Origin: Lysinibacillus sphaericus
Lineage (GTDB): Bacteria > Bacillota > Bacilli > Bacillales_A > Planococcaceae
Reading direction: 5' to 3'
DNA length: 64,000 nucleotides
NCBI RefSeq assembly: GCF_001629735.1
Contig: NZ_CP015224.1
Span: forward strand, 1,302,001-1,366,000
Shown here: positions 24,406 to 35,247 of the stretch, one piece after another
Position numbering within the stretch: position 1 is the stretch's first letter
Layout: every line of letters begins with the position of its first letter
Program-made: the position numbers and the translations under genes
Notes under the pieces: generated by a model
What the model was told of the DNA's origin: nothing
The model's input: the letters and a program-made list of their open reading frames with translations, nothing else
Database searches by the model: none

Positions 24406-25035
24406 ATGAAAATTGCTGTCATTGGTGCAACAGGTAAAGCAGGACAAAAAATAGTAGAGGAAGCGGTGCAACGTGGTCATGAAGTAACAGCCATCGTTCG
24501 TTCTGCAGCAAAAGTAACAACAGCTATCCCCGTAATTGAAAAAGACGTGTTTCATTTAACGCAAGAAGAAATGAAAGGCTTCGATGTAGTGGTGAATGCG
24601 TTTGGCGCACCAGCAGGTCAGGAGGATTTACATGTGAAAGCTGGTCGTCATTTAATCGAAATTTTTAAAGGCATTGATACAAGATTATTTGTTGTCGGAG
24701 GGGCAGGCAGCCTTTTTGTAGACCCTGAAAAACAAATTCGTGTGATGGAAACACCAGATTTCCCAGCTTTGTACCTAGCAACTGCGCAAAATCAAGGACA
24801 AAACCTACAGGATCTACAACAATCTGCTATCCATTGGACATTTTTAAGTCCGTCTGCATTTTTTGATCCAGAAGGTCCACGTACAGGTCACTATACAGCA
24901 GGGGTAGATCATTTATTAGTAAATGAAGCTGGTGAAAGTTATGTAAGCTACGCAGATTATGCAGTGGCAGTATTGGATGAGCTTGAAAATCCTCAACATC
25001 AAAATAGCCGTTTTACTGTCACATCGAATAAATAA
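24406..25035 (+). CDS. ywnB: NAD(P)-binding oxidoreductase, YwnB-like
   Basis: The 209-residue protein starts with the dinucleotide-binding loop AVIGATGKAGQKI (about 3-15) and belongs to the atypical short-chain dehydrogenase/NmrA-like group. Such proteins reduce or sense NAD(P); the substrate is unknown. AAGGAGG precedes ATG. Regulation by the adjacent Rrf2 protein is indicated by the shared palindrome. A strong terminator follows. Confidence 0.85.
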   Translation: MKIAVIGATGKAGQKIVEEAVQRGHEVTAIVRSAAKVTTAIPVIEKDVFHLTQEEMKGFDVVVNAFGAPAGQEDLHVKAGRHLIEIFKGIDTRLFVVGGAGSLFVDPEKQIRVMETPDFPALYLATAQNQGQNLQDLQQSAIHWTFLSPSAFFDPEGPRTGHYTAGVDHLLVNEAGESYVSYADYAVAVLDELENPQHQNSRFTVTSNK

Positions 25036-25049
25036 TAGAAGAAGGAACA

Positions 25050-25094
25050 AACCAATAGAATGGACCTAGTCGGTTATTCTATTGGTTTTTTTGC
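25050..25094 (+). terminator. rho-independent terminator
   Basis: AACCAATAGAAT (25050-25061) pairs perfectly with ATTCTATTGGTT (25076-25087), followed by a T run. The 220 bases from here to aspA hold only its promoter region. Confidence 0.9.
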
Positions 25095-25319
25095 ATAATT
25101 GCTGAACGAGACAGTAGCTGTTGTAATACGATCTCAAACAGTTGCCTAATTATTTTGGTAATCGGCTAATAATGCTAGGGCATTATTAAAATGTGCTCGG
25201 TTTTTAGCGATTTCTTTGCTTTTTTGAAGGATTTTTTTCGTTTACAGAAAAATGACTGTTTACAATACGACTTTTATTAGCTACTATCAAGTGTGAGTAT
25301 TACATAAAAGGAGACGACA

Positions 25320-26741
25320 ATGATGTCAACACAACGTATAGAAAAAGATTTTTTAGGTGAGCGCGTATTACCAGCAGAGGCTTATTACGGAATTCAAACA
25401 TTACGTGCAACGGAAAACTTCCCGATTACAGGCTACACAATTCACTCTTCACTTATTAAAGCGATGGGGATTGTGAAGAAAGCAGCTGCTTTAAGTAATA
25501 TGGAAGTACACCTATTATCAAAAGAAATTGGTGAGGCAATTGTCGAAGCAGCACAAGAAGTAATTGATGGCAAATGGGATGCAGAATTCCTTGTAGACCC
25601 AATCCAAGGTGGAGCAGGAACATCCATCAATATGAATGCCAACGAAGTCATCGCCAACCGTGCCCTAGAAATTTTAGGAAAAGAAAAGGGTGACTATCAT
25701 ACAGTAAGTCCAAACAGTCATGTCAATATGTCACAATCAACAAACGATGCTTTCCCAACAGCTATTCATATCGCTGTGTTAAATTTAATAGATGAATTAT
25801 TAGAAACGATGGATTATATGCAATCTGTTTTCCATCAAAAAGCAGAGCAATTTGCACATGTCATTAAAATGGGACGTACGCACTTACAGGACGCTGTGCC
25901 AATTCGCTTAGGACAAGAGTTCGAAGCTTATTGCCGTGTCATCAACCGTGATATTGTACGTATTCGTCAAACACGTCCAAACTTATATGATGTAAATATG
26001 GGCGCTACTGCTGTAGGAACAGGTTTAAATGCCTTCCCAGATTATATTAAATCTGTCGATGAGCACCTTGCAGAAATCTCTGGTTTACCATTAAAAGGTG
26101 CGACACATTTAGTTGATGCTACACAAAATACAGATGCTTATACAGAAGTATCGGGTGCGTTGAAAATTTGTATGATTAATATGTCGAAAATTGCTAATGA
26201 CTTACGCTTAATGGCTTCTGGTCCACGTGCCGGCTTAGGGGAAATCCTTTTACCAGCTCGTCAACCAGGTTCTTCTATCATGCCGGGTAAAGTGAACCCT
26301 GTTATGCCAGAAGTACTGAACCAAGTGGCTTTCCAAGTAATTGGTAACGACCATACAATTTCATTAGCTTCTGAAGCTGGTCAATTAGAGTTAAATGTTA
26401 TGGAGCCTGTTTTAGTATTTAACCTTATCCAATCTATCAGCATTATGAATAATGTCTTCCGTGCGTTTACAGAAAACTGCTTAAAAGATATCGAAGCAAA
26501 TGAAGAACGTATGAAAGAATATGTAGAGAAAAGTGTAGGGGTACTAACTGCTGTGAACCCTCATATTGGCTATGAAGTTGCTGCTCGTCTTGCGCGTGAA
26601 GCGATTCTAACAGGTCGTTCAATCCGTGAACTTTGTATTGAAGCGGGTGTCTTAACAAATGAACAGCTAGACCTAATTTTAGACCCATATGAAATGACAC
26701 ACCCAGGTATCGCTGGCTCTAGCATCATGAATTTAAAATAA
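25320..26741 (+). CDS. aspA: aspartate ammonia-lyase (aspartase)
   Basis: The enzyme reversibly deaminates aspartate to fumarate and ammonia in the cytoplasm. The 473-residue protein shows the fumarase/aspartase signature GSSIMPGKVNPVMPE, the substrate-site TxxS loop in SPNSHVNMSQSTNDAFP and GRTHLQDAVP. Length is typical. Two adjacent ATGs (25320 and 25323) both fit AAAGGAGACGACA. It is a single-gene unit with its own terminator, with no asparaginase gene in front. Confidence 0.95.
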   Translation: MMSTQRIEKDFLGERVLPAEAYYGIQTLRATENFPITGYTIHSSLIKAMGIVKKAAALSNMEVHLLSKEIGEAIVEAAQEVIDGKWDAEFLVDPIQGGAGTSINMNANEVIANRALEILGKEKGDYHTVSPNSHVNMSQSTNDAFPTAIHIAVLNLIDELLETMDYMQSVFHQKAEQFAHVIKMGRTHLQDAVPIRLGQEFEAYCRVINRDIVRIRQTRPNLYDVNMGATAVGTGLNAFPDYIKSVDEHLAEISGLPLKGATHLVDATQNTDAYTEVSGALKICMINMSKIANDLRLMASGPRAGLGEILLPARQPGSSIMPGKVNPVMPEVLNQVAFQVIGNDHTISLASEAGQLELNVMEPVLVFNLIQSISIMNNVFRAFTENCLKDIEANEERMKEYVEKSVGVLTAVNPHIGYEVAARLAREAILTGRSIRELCIEAGVLTNEQLDLILDPYEMTHPGIAGSSIMNLK

Positions 26742-26747
26742 TGGTAA

Positions 26748-26789
26748 GGACTGTAGATATGCCTTCGTGGCTGTCTACGGTCTTTTTTA
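26748..26789 (+). terminator. rho-independent terminator
   Basis: GACTGTAGA and TCTACGGTC form a stem with one wobble, followed by six T, just after aspA. Confidence 0.8.
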
Positions 26790-26899
26790 TGGAGATTTAG
26801 ACCTTTATTCTTATGAAAAGGGGGCTTTTTCTTATGTTTTTAGGATTATTCAACTATAATAATGGTATGGAAGTAATATTTTAGTTGGAGGAATTTGTT

Positions 26900-28144
26900 A
26901 TGAGTTTACGAAATAAGAGTTTACTTGGCTTTTCAGCTTTAAATGTGTTAATGATTATTATTTTATTTTTAGATTTGGCCAATGTAACAACATTAGAATG
27001 GCTTGCAACTGTTTTAACCATTTTAGGAATTGTCCTTACACTTTCGTACACGGTCTATGTCCATTTTAAAGTGATACAGCCCATCAAACAGCTGACGGAG
27101 GCTGCACAAGGGATTACTACTGGCAAATTAGATACAGTTGTCATTGAGGTACATGACAAAGGTGAAATCTCTCAGCTAGCACAATCTTTTTTAGACATGA
27201 AAAATCAATTACGAACAATGACGCAAAAAATTGCGAATAGCTCTACAGATTTATCGACGAGTATTGAAGAATTATCAGCAAGTACAAATGAAATTACGCT
27301 AGCTGTGGAAGAAGTAGACCAACAGATAGAGAAAACATCGGATGGCTTGAAGCAAGCTGCACAATCCGCTAGTGATAGTGCCCAAGCTATGCAAGAAACT
27401 GTTGATGGAATTGAACGAATTACGGTAGCTACACAGGATGTTTTTAGTCATGCCAAAGAGGCGAATGAGGTTGCTGGAAACGGGGTAAGCATTTTACATG
27501 TAGCGAAAGAACAGATGCAATATATTTCATCGTCAACAGAGATAACTAGTGGTCTTATGCAGCAGCTATCCACTAAAATGTCAGATATTAAATCGATGAC
27601 TGATATGATTACAGCGATTACAGATCAAACGAATTTATTAGCTTTAAATGCTGCCATAGAAGCAGCAAGGGCGGGAGAACATGGTAAAGGCTTTGCAGTA
27701 GTGGCCGAAGAGGTGCGCCAATTAGCTGAGCAATCGAAGCAATCTGCTACGCAAATCGTTGACTTAGTCGTAGGTATTGAACATGATACAAAACAAGTCG
27801 CTTCCTCTGTGGACGAGGATTTGAAAAATGTTCAGCAAGGTGTTTATGTCATTGATGAGGCGACAAAATCATTTGGGACAATCTCTCAGCATGTAAGTCG
27901 AATGAATAACCAGCTTGAAGACATTTCCGCAACAGCTGAACAGCTCGCTAGTAGCGCTAATGAGGTGGCATCAACCGTCATAACGATTGCGGATGGAATG
28001 GGCAGATTATCGAATTATACAGAGGCTGTTTTGCAATCAATGGATGAGCAAACTGCGTCTATGCAAGCTGTCAATCACGTCACACAGGATTTAAGCATAC
28101 AAGCTGATGATTTACAAAAATTAACAAATAAGTTTGGGGTATAA
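26900..28144 (+). CDS. methyl-accepting chemotaxis protein without an extracellular sensor
   Basis: The 414-residue protein has two membrane helices close together near the N-terminus (about 7-24 and 35-56) with only a short outside loop. A HAMP domain (about 57-110) and the signalling hairpin tip, [20 protein letters not shown], follow. It should couple to CheW/CheA but senses something in or near the membrane or cytoplasm. ATG 26900 follows GGAGGAATTTGTT. It is monocistronic. Confidence 0.9.
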   Translation: MSLRNKSLLGFSALNVLMIIILFLDLANVTTLEWLATVLTILGIVLTLSYTVYVHFKVIQPIKQLTEAAQGITTGKLDTVVIEVHDKGEISQLAQSFLDMKNQLRTMTQKIANSSTDLSTSIEELSASTNEITLAVEEVDQQIEKTSDGLKQAAQSASDSAQAMQETVDGIERITVATQDVFSHAKEANEVAGNGVSILHVAKEQMQYISSSTEITSGLMQQLSTKMSDIKSMTDMITAITDQTNLLALNAAIEAARAGEHGKGFAVVAEEVRQLAEQSKQSATQIVDLVVGIEHDTKQVASSVDEDLKNVQQGVYVIDEATKSFGTISQHVSRMNNQLEDISATAEQLASSANEVASTVITIADGMGRLSNYTEAVLQSMDEQTASMQAVNHVTQDLSIQADDLQKLTNKFGV

Positions 28145-28252
28145 GATATAAGTGAAAAATTTCAAGGGTTTATAGCCCTGAAATAATAACCCTAATAACA
28201 TAAAATTACAATTTTTTTAGTATAATTTTATTTTCACTTTACTCAACATGAT

Positions 28253-28304
28253 AAGAGGCTTATTTACAGTTGACCGATTTTCTGTAAAATAAGCCTCTTT
28301 TTTT
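28253..28304 (+). terminator. rho-independent terminator
   Basis: AAGAGGCTTATTTACAG (28253-28269) pairs with CTGTAAAATAAGCCTCTT (28282-28299), then T residues. Confidence 0.85.
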
Positions 28305-28611
28305 GTGAGTTATTTATAAAACTTGTAAATTCACAGATAAATAAAAATGTTGAATTTTTTAATGTAGTTTTTTATAATGGACTAGCTGTTACCTCTATTA
28401 CTCACTTCAACTATTGCAACCCGCGTTTGCCGGGTCAACAAGTCATTTCTATTTCTCTTCGCATATCCCTTGCGAAATCATAATTTGTAAGACAACAATT
28501 ATATGCTTAAAAACTAAATGGTTATTAAAAAGCACATGCAATTGAAAGGAAGTATGCTTCGAAAATTGTTATTGAAAGATAATTCTGAATATAGGAAAGA
28601 GAGAGATTAAT
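28305..28611 (+). promoter_or_regulatory. urease operon upstream region
   Basis: This 300-base non-coding stretch must hold the urease promoter. A small hairpin (ACCCG and CGGGT arms, about 28418-28435) is visible. I see no clear TnrA/GlnR site (TGTNA-7-TNACA) and no recognisable riboswitch. TTGTTA near 28566 with an AT-rich -10 about 17 bases on is a weak promoter candidate. Confidence 0.4.
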
Positions 28612-28914
28612 TTGAAGCTATCACCAGTAGAACAAGAAAAACTACTCCTCCATGTAGCAGGAGAACTTGCGCTGAAAAGAAAAGCTCGCGGCTTAAAGTT
28701 GAATTATCCAGAAGCAGTTGCTCTTATTAGTAGTTTTATAATGGAGGGTGCTAGAGATGGAAAAACTGTTGCACAGCTAATGAGTGAGGCAAAGCATGTT
28801 CTGACAGCAGAGGACGTAATGGAGGGTGTCGGTGACATGATTTCAGATGTACAGGTGGAATGTACCTTCCCAGATGGTACGAAACTGGTCACAGTTCACC
28901 GTCCAATTCAGTAA
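28612..28914 (+). CDS. ureA: urease gamma subunit
   Basis: The 100-residue protein is the smallest urease structural subunit, with the typical N-terminal [20 protein letters not shown] and [13 protein letters not shown]. It packs with UreB and UreC in the cytoplasmic apoenzyme. The start is TTG 28612 after AAAGAGAGAG, which yields the normal length. It is the first gene of a twelve-gene run that ends at 38489. Urea hydrolysis would provide ammonia and raise local pH. Confidence 0.95.
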   Translation: MKLSPVEQEKLLLHVAGELALKRKARGLKLNYPEAVALISSFIMEGARDGKTVAQLMSEAKHVLTAEDVMEGVGDMISDVQVECTFPDGTKLVTVHRPIQ

Positions 28915-28928
28915 AGGAGTGTGAGTAA

Positions 28929-29297
28929 ATGATTCCTGGAGAAATCCGACCAAAGAAGGGTGTAATTGAAATCAATGTAGGCAGGGCAACCAAAAAGGTA
29001 CTAGTAGCCAATACAGGAGATCGCCCGATTCAAGTAGGTTCACATTTTCATTTTATAGAAGTCAATAGATTTCTAGAATTTAATCGAGAAGATGCAATCG
29101 GTATGCATTTAAATATTCCATCGGGGACGGCCGTTCGCTTTGAACCTGGGGAAGAAAAAGAAGTAGAGCTTGTCGAATTTGGTGGTAAGCAGCATGTCTT
29201 TGGCTTAAATAAGCTAACAGAAGGGTCTACCCATCATAAAGATGAAATTTTAGACAAGGCAATTGAAGGCGGCTTTAAAGGAGCGGAAGAAAAATGA
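28929..29297 (+). CDS. ureB: urease beta subunit
   Basis: The 122-residue protein matches UreB from [11 protein letters not shown] through [17 protein letters not shown] and a C-terminal region around [10 protein letters not shown]. It is a structural subunit of urease. AAAGGAGTGTGAGTAA precedes the ATG. Its TGA overlaps the ureC ATG by four bases. Confidence 0.95.
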   Translation: MIPGEIRPKKGVIEINVGRATKKVLVANTGDRPIQVGSHFHFIEVNRFLEFNREDAIGMHLNIPSGTAVRFEPGEEKEVELVEFGGKQHVFGLNKLTEGSTHHKDEILDKAIEGGFKGAEEK

Positions 29298-31009
29298 AGG
29301 TAACACATGAAGCTTACGCGAAAATGTTCGGTCCTACAGTTGGCGACAAATTGCGTTTAGCCGATACGGATTTGTGGGTCGAAATTGAGAAGGACTATAC
29401 ATCCTATGGAGATGAAGGTGTCTTTGGTGGTGGTAAATCATTGCGTGTTTCGATGGGGCAAAACGGTAAAAATACACGCAATGAAGGTGTGCTAGATACC
29501 GTCATCACAAACGTCGTCATCATTGATTATACGGGTATTGTGAAGGCTGATATCGGTATTAAAGATGGTCGAATTATTGGCATCGGCAAAGCTGGCAATC
29601 CGAATAGTATGGATGGTGTCGATCAGGACATGATTATCGGCGTAGGGACAGAGGTATATGCAGGTGAAGGGCTTATAGCTACAGCAGGTGCTATTGATAC
29701 CCATATCCATTTCATCAGTCCCGATCAAGTAGAGACGGCCCTATTAGCAGGAACAACTACTTTTATTGGCGGCGGAACAGGACCAGCAGCAGGTTCAAAG
29801 GCGACAAGCTTAACTGCAGGTGAATGGCATCTACATCGCATGTTACAGGCCATGGAAGGCTTTCCAATCAATGTTGGACTACTTGGAAAAGGCAGTGCCT
29901 CAGACCCAGCACCAATTATCGAGCAAGTTCGTGCAGGTGCCATTGGTTTGAAAATTCATGAGGACTGGGGGGCAACACCTTCTGCACTAGACCAAAGCTT
30001 AACTGTTGCAGATGAATACGATATTCAAGTAGCCCTGCACTCCGATACATTAAATGAAGCAGGATTTGTAGAAGATACAATCAATGCCATCGGTGGCCGT
30101 GTTATTCATATTTTCCATACGGAAGGTGCTGGTGGTGGACACGCGCCAGACCAGCTAGTAATGGCATCTTTACCAAATATTTTGCCAGCTTCGACGAACC
30201 CTACGAAACCATTTACAACGAACACGATTGATGAGCATTTAGATATGCTGATGGTGTGCCATCACTTGAAGCATGATGTGCCAGAAGATGTCGCATTCGC
30301 AGATTCACGTATTCGTCCTGAAACGATTGCTGCAGAAGATATTATGCAGGACTTAGGAATCCTGAGCATTATGTCTTCGGATTCACAGGCGATGGGCCGT
30401 GTGGGAGAGGTGACGATTAGGACGTTCCAGACAGCAGACAAAATGAAAAAGCAACGTGGACCTTTACCACAGGATGAGGGCAAGGAGCATGATAATTACC
30501 GTGTCAAGCGCTATATGGCGAAGCTAAATATTAACCCAGCAATTGCACATGGTATTAGCCATGAAGTAGGTTCATTGGAAGAAGGAAAATTAGCCGATAT
30601 CGTTTTATGGGACCCAGCATTCTTTGGCGTAAAGGCAGAAGTGGTCATCAAGGCTGGTATTGCCGTCTATGGGATTACGGGAGATCCAAATGCATCCATT
30701 CCAACACCACAGCCAATGAAAGGCCGTCAGACTTATGGCTTCTATGGACAGGGTCCTCAAAATTGTGGCATGACATTTTTACCAAAAATAGCTGTCGAAG
30801 AAGGTTTGCCAGAAAAATTAGGCTTGAAAAGAATGATTGGGACGGTTTCGAATTGCCGAAATATTCGCAAATCTGACATGAAACTAAATAGTGAGACGCC
30901 AGAAATAGATGTGAATCCAGAAACCTATGAAGTAAAAATTGATGGAGAATTAGCAACATGCGAGCCAGTGGATGTACTACCGATGGCTCAACGATATTTC
31001 TTATTCTAA
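29294..31009 (+). CDS. ureC: urease alpha (catalytic) subunit
   Basis: The 571-residue amidohydrolase holds the dinickel site that splits urea into ammonia and carbamate. Visible landmarks are DTHIHFI (nickel-binding His pair), GLKIHEDWG with the Lys that becomes carbamylated, HSDTLNEAG, and the flap [20 protein letters not shown] with the flap Cys and catalytic His. All key residues appear intact and length is standard (about 570). Confidence 0.97.
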   Translation: MKVTHEAYAKMFGPTVGDKLRLADTDLWVEIEKDYTSYGDEGVFGGGKSLRVSMGQNGKNTRNEGVLDTVITNVVIIDYTGIVKADIGIKDGRIIGIGKAGNPNSMDGVDQDMIIGVGTEVYAGEGLIATAGAIDTHIHFISPDQVETALLAGTTTFIGGGTGPAAGSKATSLTAGEWHLHRMLQAMEGFPINVGLLGKGSASDPAPIIEQVRAGAIGLKIHEDWGATPSALDQSLTVADEYDIQVALHSDTLNEAGFVEDTINAIGGRVIHIFHTEGAGGGHAPDQLVMASLPNILPASTNPTKPFTTNTIDEHLDMLMVCHHLKHDVPEDVAFADSRIRPETIAAEDIMQDLGILSIMSSDSQAMGRVGEVTIRTFQTADKMKKQRGPLPQDEGKEHDNYRVKRYMAKLNINPAIAHGISHEVGSLEEGKLADIVLWDPAFFGVKAEVVIKAGIAVYGITGDPNASIPTPQPMKGRQTYGFYGQGPQNCGMTFLPKIAVEEGLPEKLGLKRMIGTVSNCRNIRKSDMKLNSETPEIDVNPETYEVKIDGELATCEPVDVLPMAQRYFLF

Positions 31010-31061
31010 GCAATTAAAGTGAGCGTAACAGCCAATAAAAAGACGATGAGGTGCTAAACAT

Positions 31062-31508
31062 ATGTTAATTGAAAAAATCATGGGGAACATTGCACACGAA
31101 GAAGAACATCATGAAAAGAAAACAGAGTGGATTGAACTAGAGTGGGAGGAATTAAGTAAACGAATTCTACGCACAGAAACAGATCAAGGTACAGACATTG
31201 CTTTACGTTTAGAAGGGGATGAACCATTAAAATATGGCGATTTATTATGGGAGGATGAACATCGTCGTATCGCCATCCGTACAAAATTAGAGCCTGTTAT
31301 TGTTATAACGCCAAACGACATGCATGAAATGGGAAAATCAGCTTTCGAATTAGGGAATCGCCATACCCCTTGCCTAATTGAAAACAATGAAATCATCGTA
31401 CGAGCGGATCATACGATTAATCCATTATTAGATGAAATAGGGGTGCACTATGAAACAACAGAAAGACGTTTCAAGCAGCCATTCAAATACCGTGGACACT
31501 CTCACTAA
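31062..31508 (+). CDS. ureE: urease nickel metallochaperone UreE
   Basis: The 148-residue protein begins [10 protein letters not shown] and has the [11 protein letters not shown] segment, which contains the conserved nickel-binding His, and a short RGHSH tail rather than the long His-rich tail of some species. An EEEHHEKK segment near residue 15 may add metal affinity. It delivers nickel to the UreDFG-apourease complex. It overlaps ureF by 59 bases. Confidence 0.92.
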   Translation: MLIEKIMGNIAHEEEHHEKKTEWIELEWEELSKRILRTETDQGTDIALRLEGDEPLKYGDLLWEDEHRRIAIRTKLEPVIVITPNDMHEMGKSAFELGNRHTPCLIENNEIIVRADHTINPLLDEIGVHYETTERRFKQPFKYRGHSH

Positions 31509-32190
31509 TTTATCGATACTGCAACTATTGCAAATTCATGATTCGGCATTTCCAATAGGTTCTTATACACATTCCTATGGTATGGAAACGTATATTCAAG
31601 CAGATCTCATTCGCACAAAGGATCAATTAATCGAATTTTGTCAGGGCTATTTATTTCATAATTTAGTGCATGGAGATGCGATACTAATTCAAGAAGCATT
31701 CCACGCAGCAAAAGACAGAGATCTTGCTCGTCTTACAGAGCTGGATGAACTTTGTGGGGCTATGAAGCTGGCCAAAGAATCTAAAGAGGCGAGTGTAAAC
31801 GTAGGGAAGCAATTTGTGCGAACGGTGACACCACTTATGGAATGCCCTTTTTTATTGCAATGGAAGGAGAAAATTGAGCGTGAAGAAGTGAAGGGACATT
31901 ACGCTGTGCTTTATGGAATTTATTGCGAGGCACTTGGTGTCAATGTCTTTCACGCAGTGATGACCTTTATGTATGCTTCAATTAGCGGCTTAGTACAAAA
32001 TGCTGTACGTGCTGTACCATTTGGTCAAAATACAGGTGTCCAAGCATTGAATGAGCTATTGATTTCGGTAGAAGAAGCAGCGCAAACAGTGATGTCGTTA
32101 ACGATGGATGATTTAACGAATAATGCGTTAGGGATTGAATTGGCATCCATGAAACATGAGTTTTTATATTCCAGATTATTTATTTCATAG
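31450..32190 (+). CDS. ureF: urease accessory protein UreF
   Basis: The 246-residue helical protein has the family start [20 protein letters not shown] (about 29-48) and the C-terminal [13 protein letters not shown]. It links UreD to UreG and gates GTP-dependent nickel insertion. The first 25 or so residues overlap the end of ureE. A later start at 31498 is possible, but ATG 31450 lies within a good context for coupled translation. Confidence 0.92.
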   Translation: MKQQKDVSSSHSNTVDTLTNLSILQLLQIHDSAFPIGSYTHSYGMETYIQADLIRTKDQLIEFCQGYLFHNLVHGDAILIQEAFHAAKDRDLARLTELDELCGAMKLAKESKEASVNVGKQFVRTVTPLMECPFLLQWKEKIEREEVKGHYAVLYGIYCEALGVNVFHAVMTFMYASISGLVQNAVRAVPFGQNTGVQALNELLISVEEAAQTVMSLTMDDLTNNALGIELASMKHEFLYSRLFIS

Positions 32191-32207
32191 AAAGAGAGAG
32201 GATAACA

Positions 32208-32837
32208 ATGAAACCAATACGTATTGGCATCGGCGGCCCAGTTGGGTCAGGAAAAACGTCATTAGTAGATCAATTAACACGTGTGATGCATGAGCATTAT
32301 CATGTAGCGGTAATTACCAATGATATTTACACAAGGGAGGACGCCCAATATTTAATTACGAATGGCGTTTTAGCCGAAGAGCGTATTATTGGGGTAGAAA
32401 CAGGAGGTTGTCCTCATACAGCTATTCGTGAGGATGCATCAATGAATTTTGCAGCGATTGATGATTTAACTAAACGCTTCAAAAATTTGGATATAATTTT
32501 CATTGAAAGTGGTGGGGATAACTTATCTGCAACATTTAGTCCTGAACTAGTGCATGGCTATATTTACGTCATTGATGTGGCAGAGGGACAGGATATCCCA
32601 CGTAAAGGCGGTCCAGCGCTAACGCGTTCAGACTTACTGCTAATCAATAAAACATCATTGGCGCCTCATGTGGGGGTCGATCTAGACATCATGGATCAGG
32701 ATGTGAAAAAAATGCGTGGTGGCCGTCCATACATTTTTGCAGATGTTCGTTCTCAAACGAATGTAGATAAGGTGGTTGAATGGATTCAGCACCATATGCT
32801 ACTTGAAGGTGCAGAAGCCGTTGACAACCATGGTTAA
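32208..32837 (+). CDS. ureG: urease GTPase accessory protein UreG
   Basis: The 209-residue SIMIBI GTPase has the P-loop [12 protein letters not shown] (about 9-20), the metal-binding [13 protein letters not shown] (Cys-Pro-His), [15 protein letters not shown] and the guanine-specificity [10 protein letters not shown]. It couples GTP hydrolysis to nickel insertion. AGAGAGAGGATAAC precedes ATG. It overlaps the next gene by eight bases. Confidence 0.95.
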   Translation: MKPIRIGIGGPVGSGKTSLVDQLTRVMHEHYHVAVITNDIYTREDAQYLITNGVLAEERIIGVETGGCPHTAIREDASMNFAAIDDLTKRFKNLDIIFIESGGDNLSATFSPELVHGYIYVIDVAEGQDIPRKGGPALTRSDLLLINKTSLAPHVGVDLDIMDQDVKKMRGGRPYIFADVRSQTNVDKVVEWIQHHMLLEGAEAVDNHG

Positions 32838-33636
32838 TCCACAGAAAATAAATCATTTTGGCAAATTAGAAATGGCCTTTGAGCCTAGGAGGGGCTATAC
32901 ACGACTGGTTCATGTGTACCAACAGCCTCCCCTAAAGGCTAGCCGTGAATTATATGAAGGTAGTGATCCAACTGCCACAGTATTCTTGATGGAATCCTCT
33001 GGTGGGATGGTAGCGGGAGACCGCAATGAAATCAATGTCAAACTTGCGTCAGGAAGCCGAGTAAGGCTGAAGCAACAATCGGCATTGAAAATCTATCCTT
33101 CCCATACAGGCGATCATTGTACCCAGGCTATTACCGTTGAGATGGCTGATGAGGCACGATTAGAATGGCTCCCTGAAGTAACTATTCCATTTGAACGAGC
33201 CAAGTTTCAAGCAGATACAACCATTCGCATGAAGGAGAGCTCGACATTAATTTGGGGTGAAATTGTTGCACCAGGTCGAGAAATGCGAGGGGAAGTCTTT
33301 GATTATCAAGCCTACCAGTCGAAATATAAGGTCTATGTAGAGGAACAACTTATTGCGTTTGATTCCATCCATTTCAAACCACAGGAAATGAATTTTGCAG
33401 CGCTTGGCTTGCTCGAAAAAGCACTTTATATCGGCTCTTTATGGATTGTGTCACCACTAGTGAAAAATCTTAACATGCGAGATTTACAGGATTTAATTCA
33501 ACAGGAGCAATCTCTTCAGGCAAGCGTAACAAAGCTAACAGATCAGGCGATTCATTGTAGATGGCTCGCCAAAGAGCAACGAACACTTCACAAGGAAATA
33601 AATCGTATGTTTGAACAGATGACAGCATTATTGTAA
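32830..33636 (+). CDS. ureD: urease accessory protein UreD
   Basis: The 268-residue protein is UreD (UreH), the scaffold that binds apourease. Landmarks are [33 protein letters not shown] and [16 protein letters not shown] 32830 overlaps the ureG stop. Order ureABCEFGD is standard for Bacillaceae. Only 24 bases separate it from the solute-binding lipoprotein gene, with no terminator. Confidence 0.93.
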   Translation: MVNPQKINHFGKLEMAFEPRRGYTRLVHVYQQPPLKASRELYEGSDPTATVFLMESSGGMVAGDRNEINVKLASGSRVRLKQQSALKIYPSHTGDHCTQAITVEMADEARLEWLPEVTIPFERAKFQADTTIRMKESSTLIWGEIVAPGREMRGEVFDYQAYQSKYKVYVEEQLIAFDSIHFKPQEMNFAALGLLEKALYIGSLWIVSPLVKNLNMRDLQDLIQQEQSLQASVTKLTDQAIHCRWLAKEQRTLHKEINRMFEQMTALL

Positions 33637-33660
33637 TGTTGTGATAAAGGAGATAGTGAA

Positions 33661-35247
33661 TTGAAAAAGTTTTCAGTATGGATACTTCTAATGATACTTT
33701 GTCTTGCAGGCTGTACGAAAGAGTCCAGTCAAGGCGAGGAGAAACAGTCATCTGCTTCGTCGTCTTCACAGGCGAATGAGCTTGTTTTTGCTTCTGAGTC
33801 AGAGTTTGCAGGTTTAAATCCTCTTTTAGAGGAAACGAATTTAGATGCCTTTTTATTTAGAGGTTTGATGCGTTTCGATGAACACAATGTACCAGTATTT
33901 GATATGGCTAAAAGTATTCAAATATCAGATGACCAGATGACGTATACAATTGTGATTAATGATCATGTGCTATTTCATGATGGGCAGGCTTTAACGGTGG
34001 ACGATATTATTTTCACCATTGAAAGTATTCTTGACGATGCAAACGGCTCCTATTTAAAATCTGATTTTATCCATGTGACGGGCATGAAAAAAATCGACGA
34101 CTCGACAATGACCATCCAATTAGATGAACCATTTACACCGATGCTAGACAAATTAACTGTGCCTATTTTGCCAAAGCATGCCTTCGAAGGACAGGAAATG
34201 AGAACCGCTTCATTTAACCAACAACCAATCGGCGCAGGGCCTTATAGGTTTGAACAATGGGATAAAGGGACAAGCCTGACGCTAAAAGCATTTCCTACTT
34301 TTTATGGGACAAAGGCTTCGATTGAACAAGTCATTTTTAAATTTATCCCTGATAGCAATGTGCGTGCCCTACAGCTAAAATCGGGTGAGGTGGATATTGC
34401 ATTACTTGATCCAAATCAGGTTGAGGAACTGTCAAAAGTCGAACGTTTAAAAATGTACGAGGTTGAATCCGCTGATTATCGAGGTGTTTTATTTAATATG
34501 AAGTATCCTATTTGGAAGGATGTTTCACTAAGAAAAGCAATTAGCTACGCAACGGATCGTGCAGGCATTGTAAAAGGTATATTACATGGCTATGGAACAG
34601 AAGCTTATTCACCGCTACAACAACATAATTTTGTAAATGAAAAAATCGAACATTATACTTACGATGTAAAAAAAGCAAATAAGCTGCTCGAGCAAGCAGG
34701 CTGGCAATTAGCCGATGACGGTTTCCGCTATAAGGATGGTCAAAAATTAACATTTACCATTACTGCGCCCATAACTGATACTGTGCGTGTAAATATGGCC
34801 AATTATGTGGCAGAGGGCTATAAAGCTGTTGGGGCAGATGTGAAAGTGGCCGCGCTAGATTGGAGCAATATTGTTATTGAAGAAACAGAAGCCTTTATGG
34901 TTGGATGGGGAAGTCCCTATGATGCGGACCATCATACATACAGCCTATTCCATTCTGGAGAATCCAGTCTCACAAGTGCTGGCTATAATTACGGCAGCTA
35001 TGCCAATGCAAAAGTAGATGCATTGCTAGAGGAAGGCCGTACTACAGTCGATCCTGAGCAACGTAAGAAGGTCTATATGGCATTGCAGGAGGAGCTAGCT
35101 CAAGACCCACCTTTTGCCTACTTTGCTTATGTAGATGCTGTATATGGTATCGATAAACAAATTAATGGTGTTAAAGAGCGAATTTTAGGTCACCATGGGG
35201 CAGGCTTCTTATGGAATGTTGAGGAGTGGAAATGGAATGATCGCTAA
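33661..35247 (+). CDS. nikA: nickel/peptide-type ABC transporter solute-binding lipoprotein
   Basis: The 528-residue lipoprotein (lipobox LCLAGC, Cys about 19) belongs to the family 5 (OppA/NikA) binding proteins, with DHVLFHDGQALTVDDIIFTI, VLFNMKYPIW and YGSYANAKVDALLEEG. It should capture nickel, probably as a chelate. The specificity is inferred from its place directly after urease; peptide binding cannot be excluded. The start is TTG 33661 after AAAGGAGATAGTGAA. It overlaps the next gene by eleven bases. Confidence 0.85.
   Translation: MKKFSVWILLMILCLAGCTKESSQGEEKQSSASSSSQANELVFASESEFAGLNPLLEETNLDAFLFRGLMRFDEHNVPVFDMAKSIQISDDQMTYTIVINDHVLFHDGQALTVDDIIFTIESILDDANGSYLKSDFIHVTGMKKIDDSTMTIQLDEPFTPMLDKLTVPILPKHAFEGQEMRTASFNQQPIGAGPYRFEQWDKGTSLTLKAFPTFYGTKASIEQVIFKFIPDSNVRALQLKSGEVDIALLDPNQVEELSKVERLKMYEVESADYRGVLFNMKYPIWKDVSLRKAISYATDRAGIVKGILHGYGTEAYSPLQQHNFVNEKIEHYTYDVKKANKLLEQAGWQLADDGFRYKDGQKLTFTITAPITDTVRVNMANYVAEGYKAVGADVKVAALDWSNIVIEETEAFMVGWGSPYDADHHTYSLFHSGESSLTSAGYNYGSYANAKVDALLEEGRTTVDPEQRKKVYMALQEELAQDPPFAYFAYVDAVYGIDKQINGVKERILGHHGAGFLWNVEEWKWNDR

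Noticed and set aside
28418..28435. Hairpin upstream of urease considered as a nickel-type riboswitch
   Set aside because: Only a short stem is present, without conserved aptamer blocks that I can recognise.
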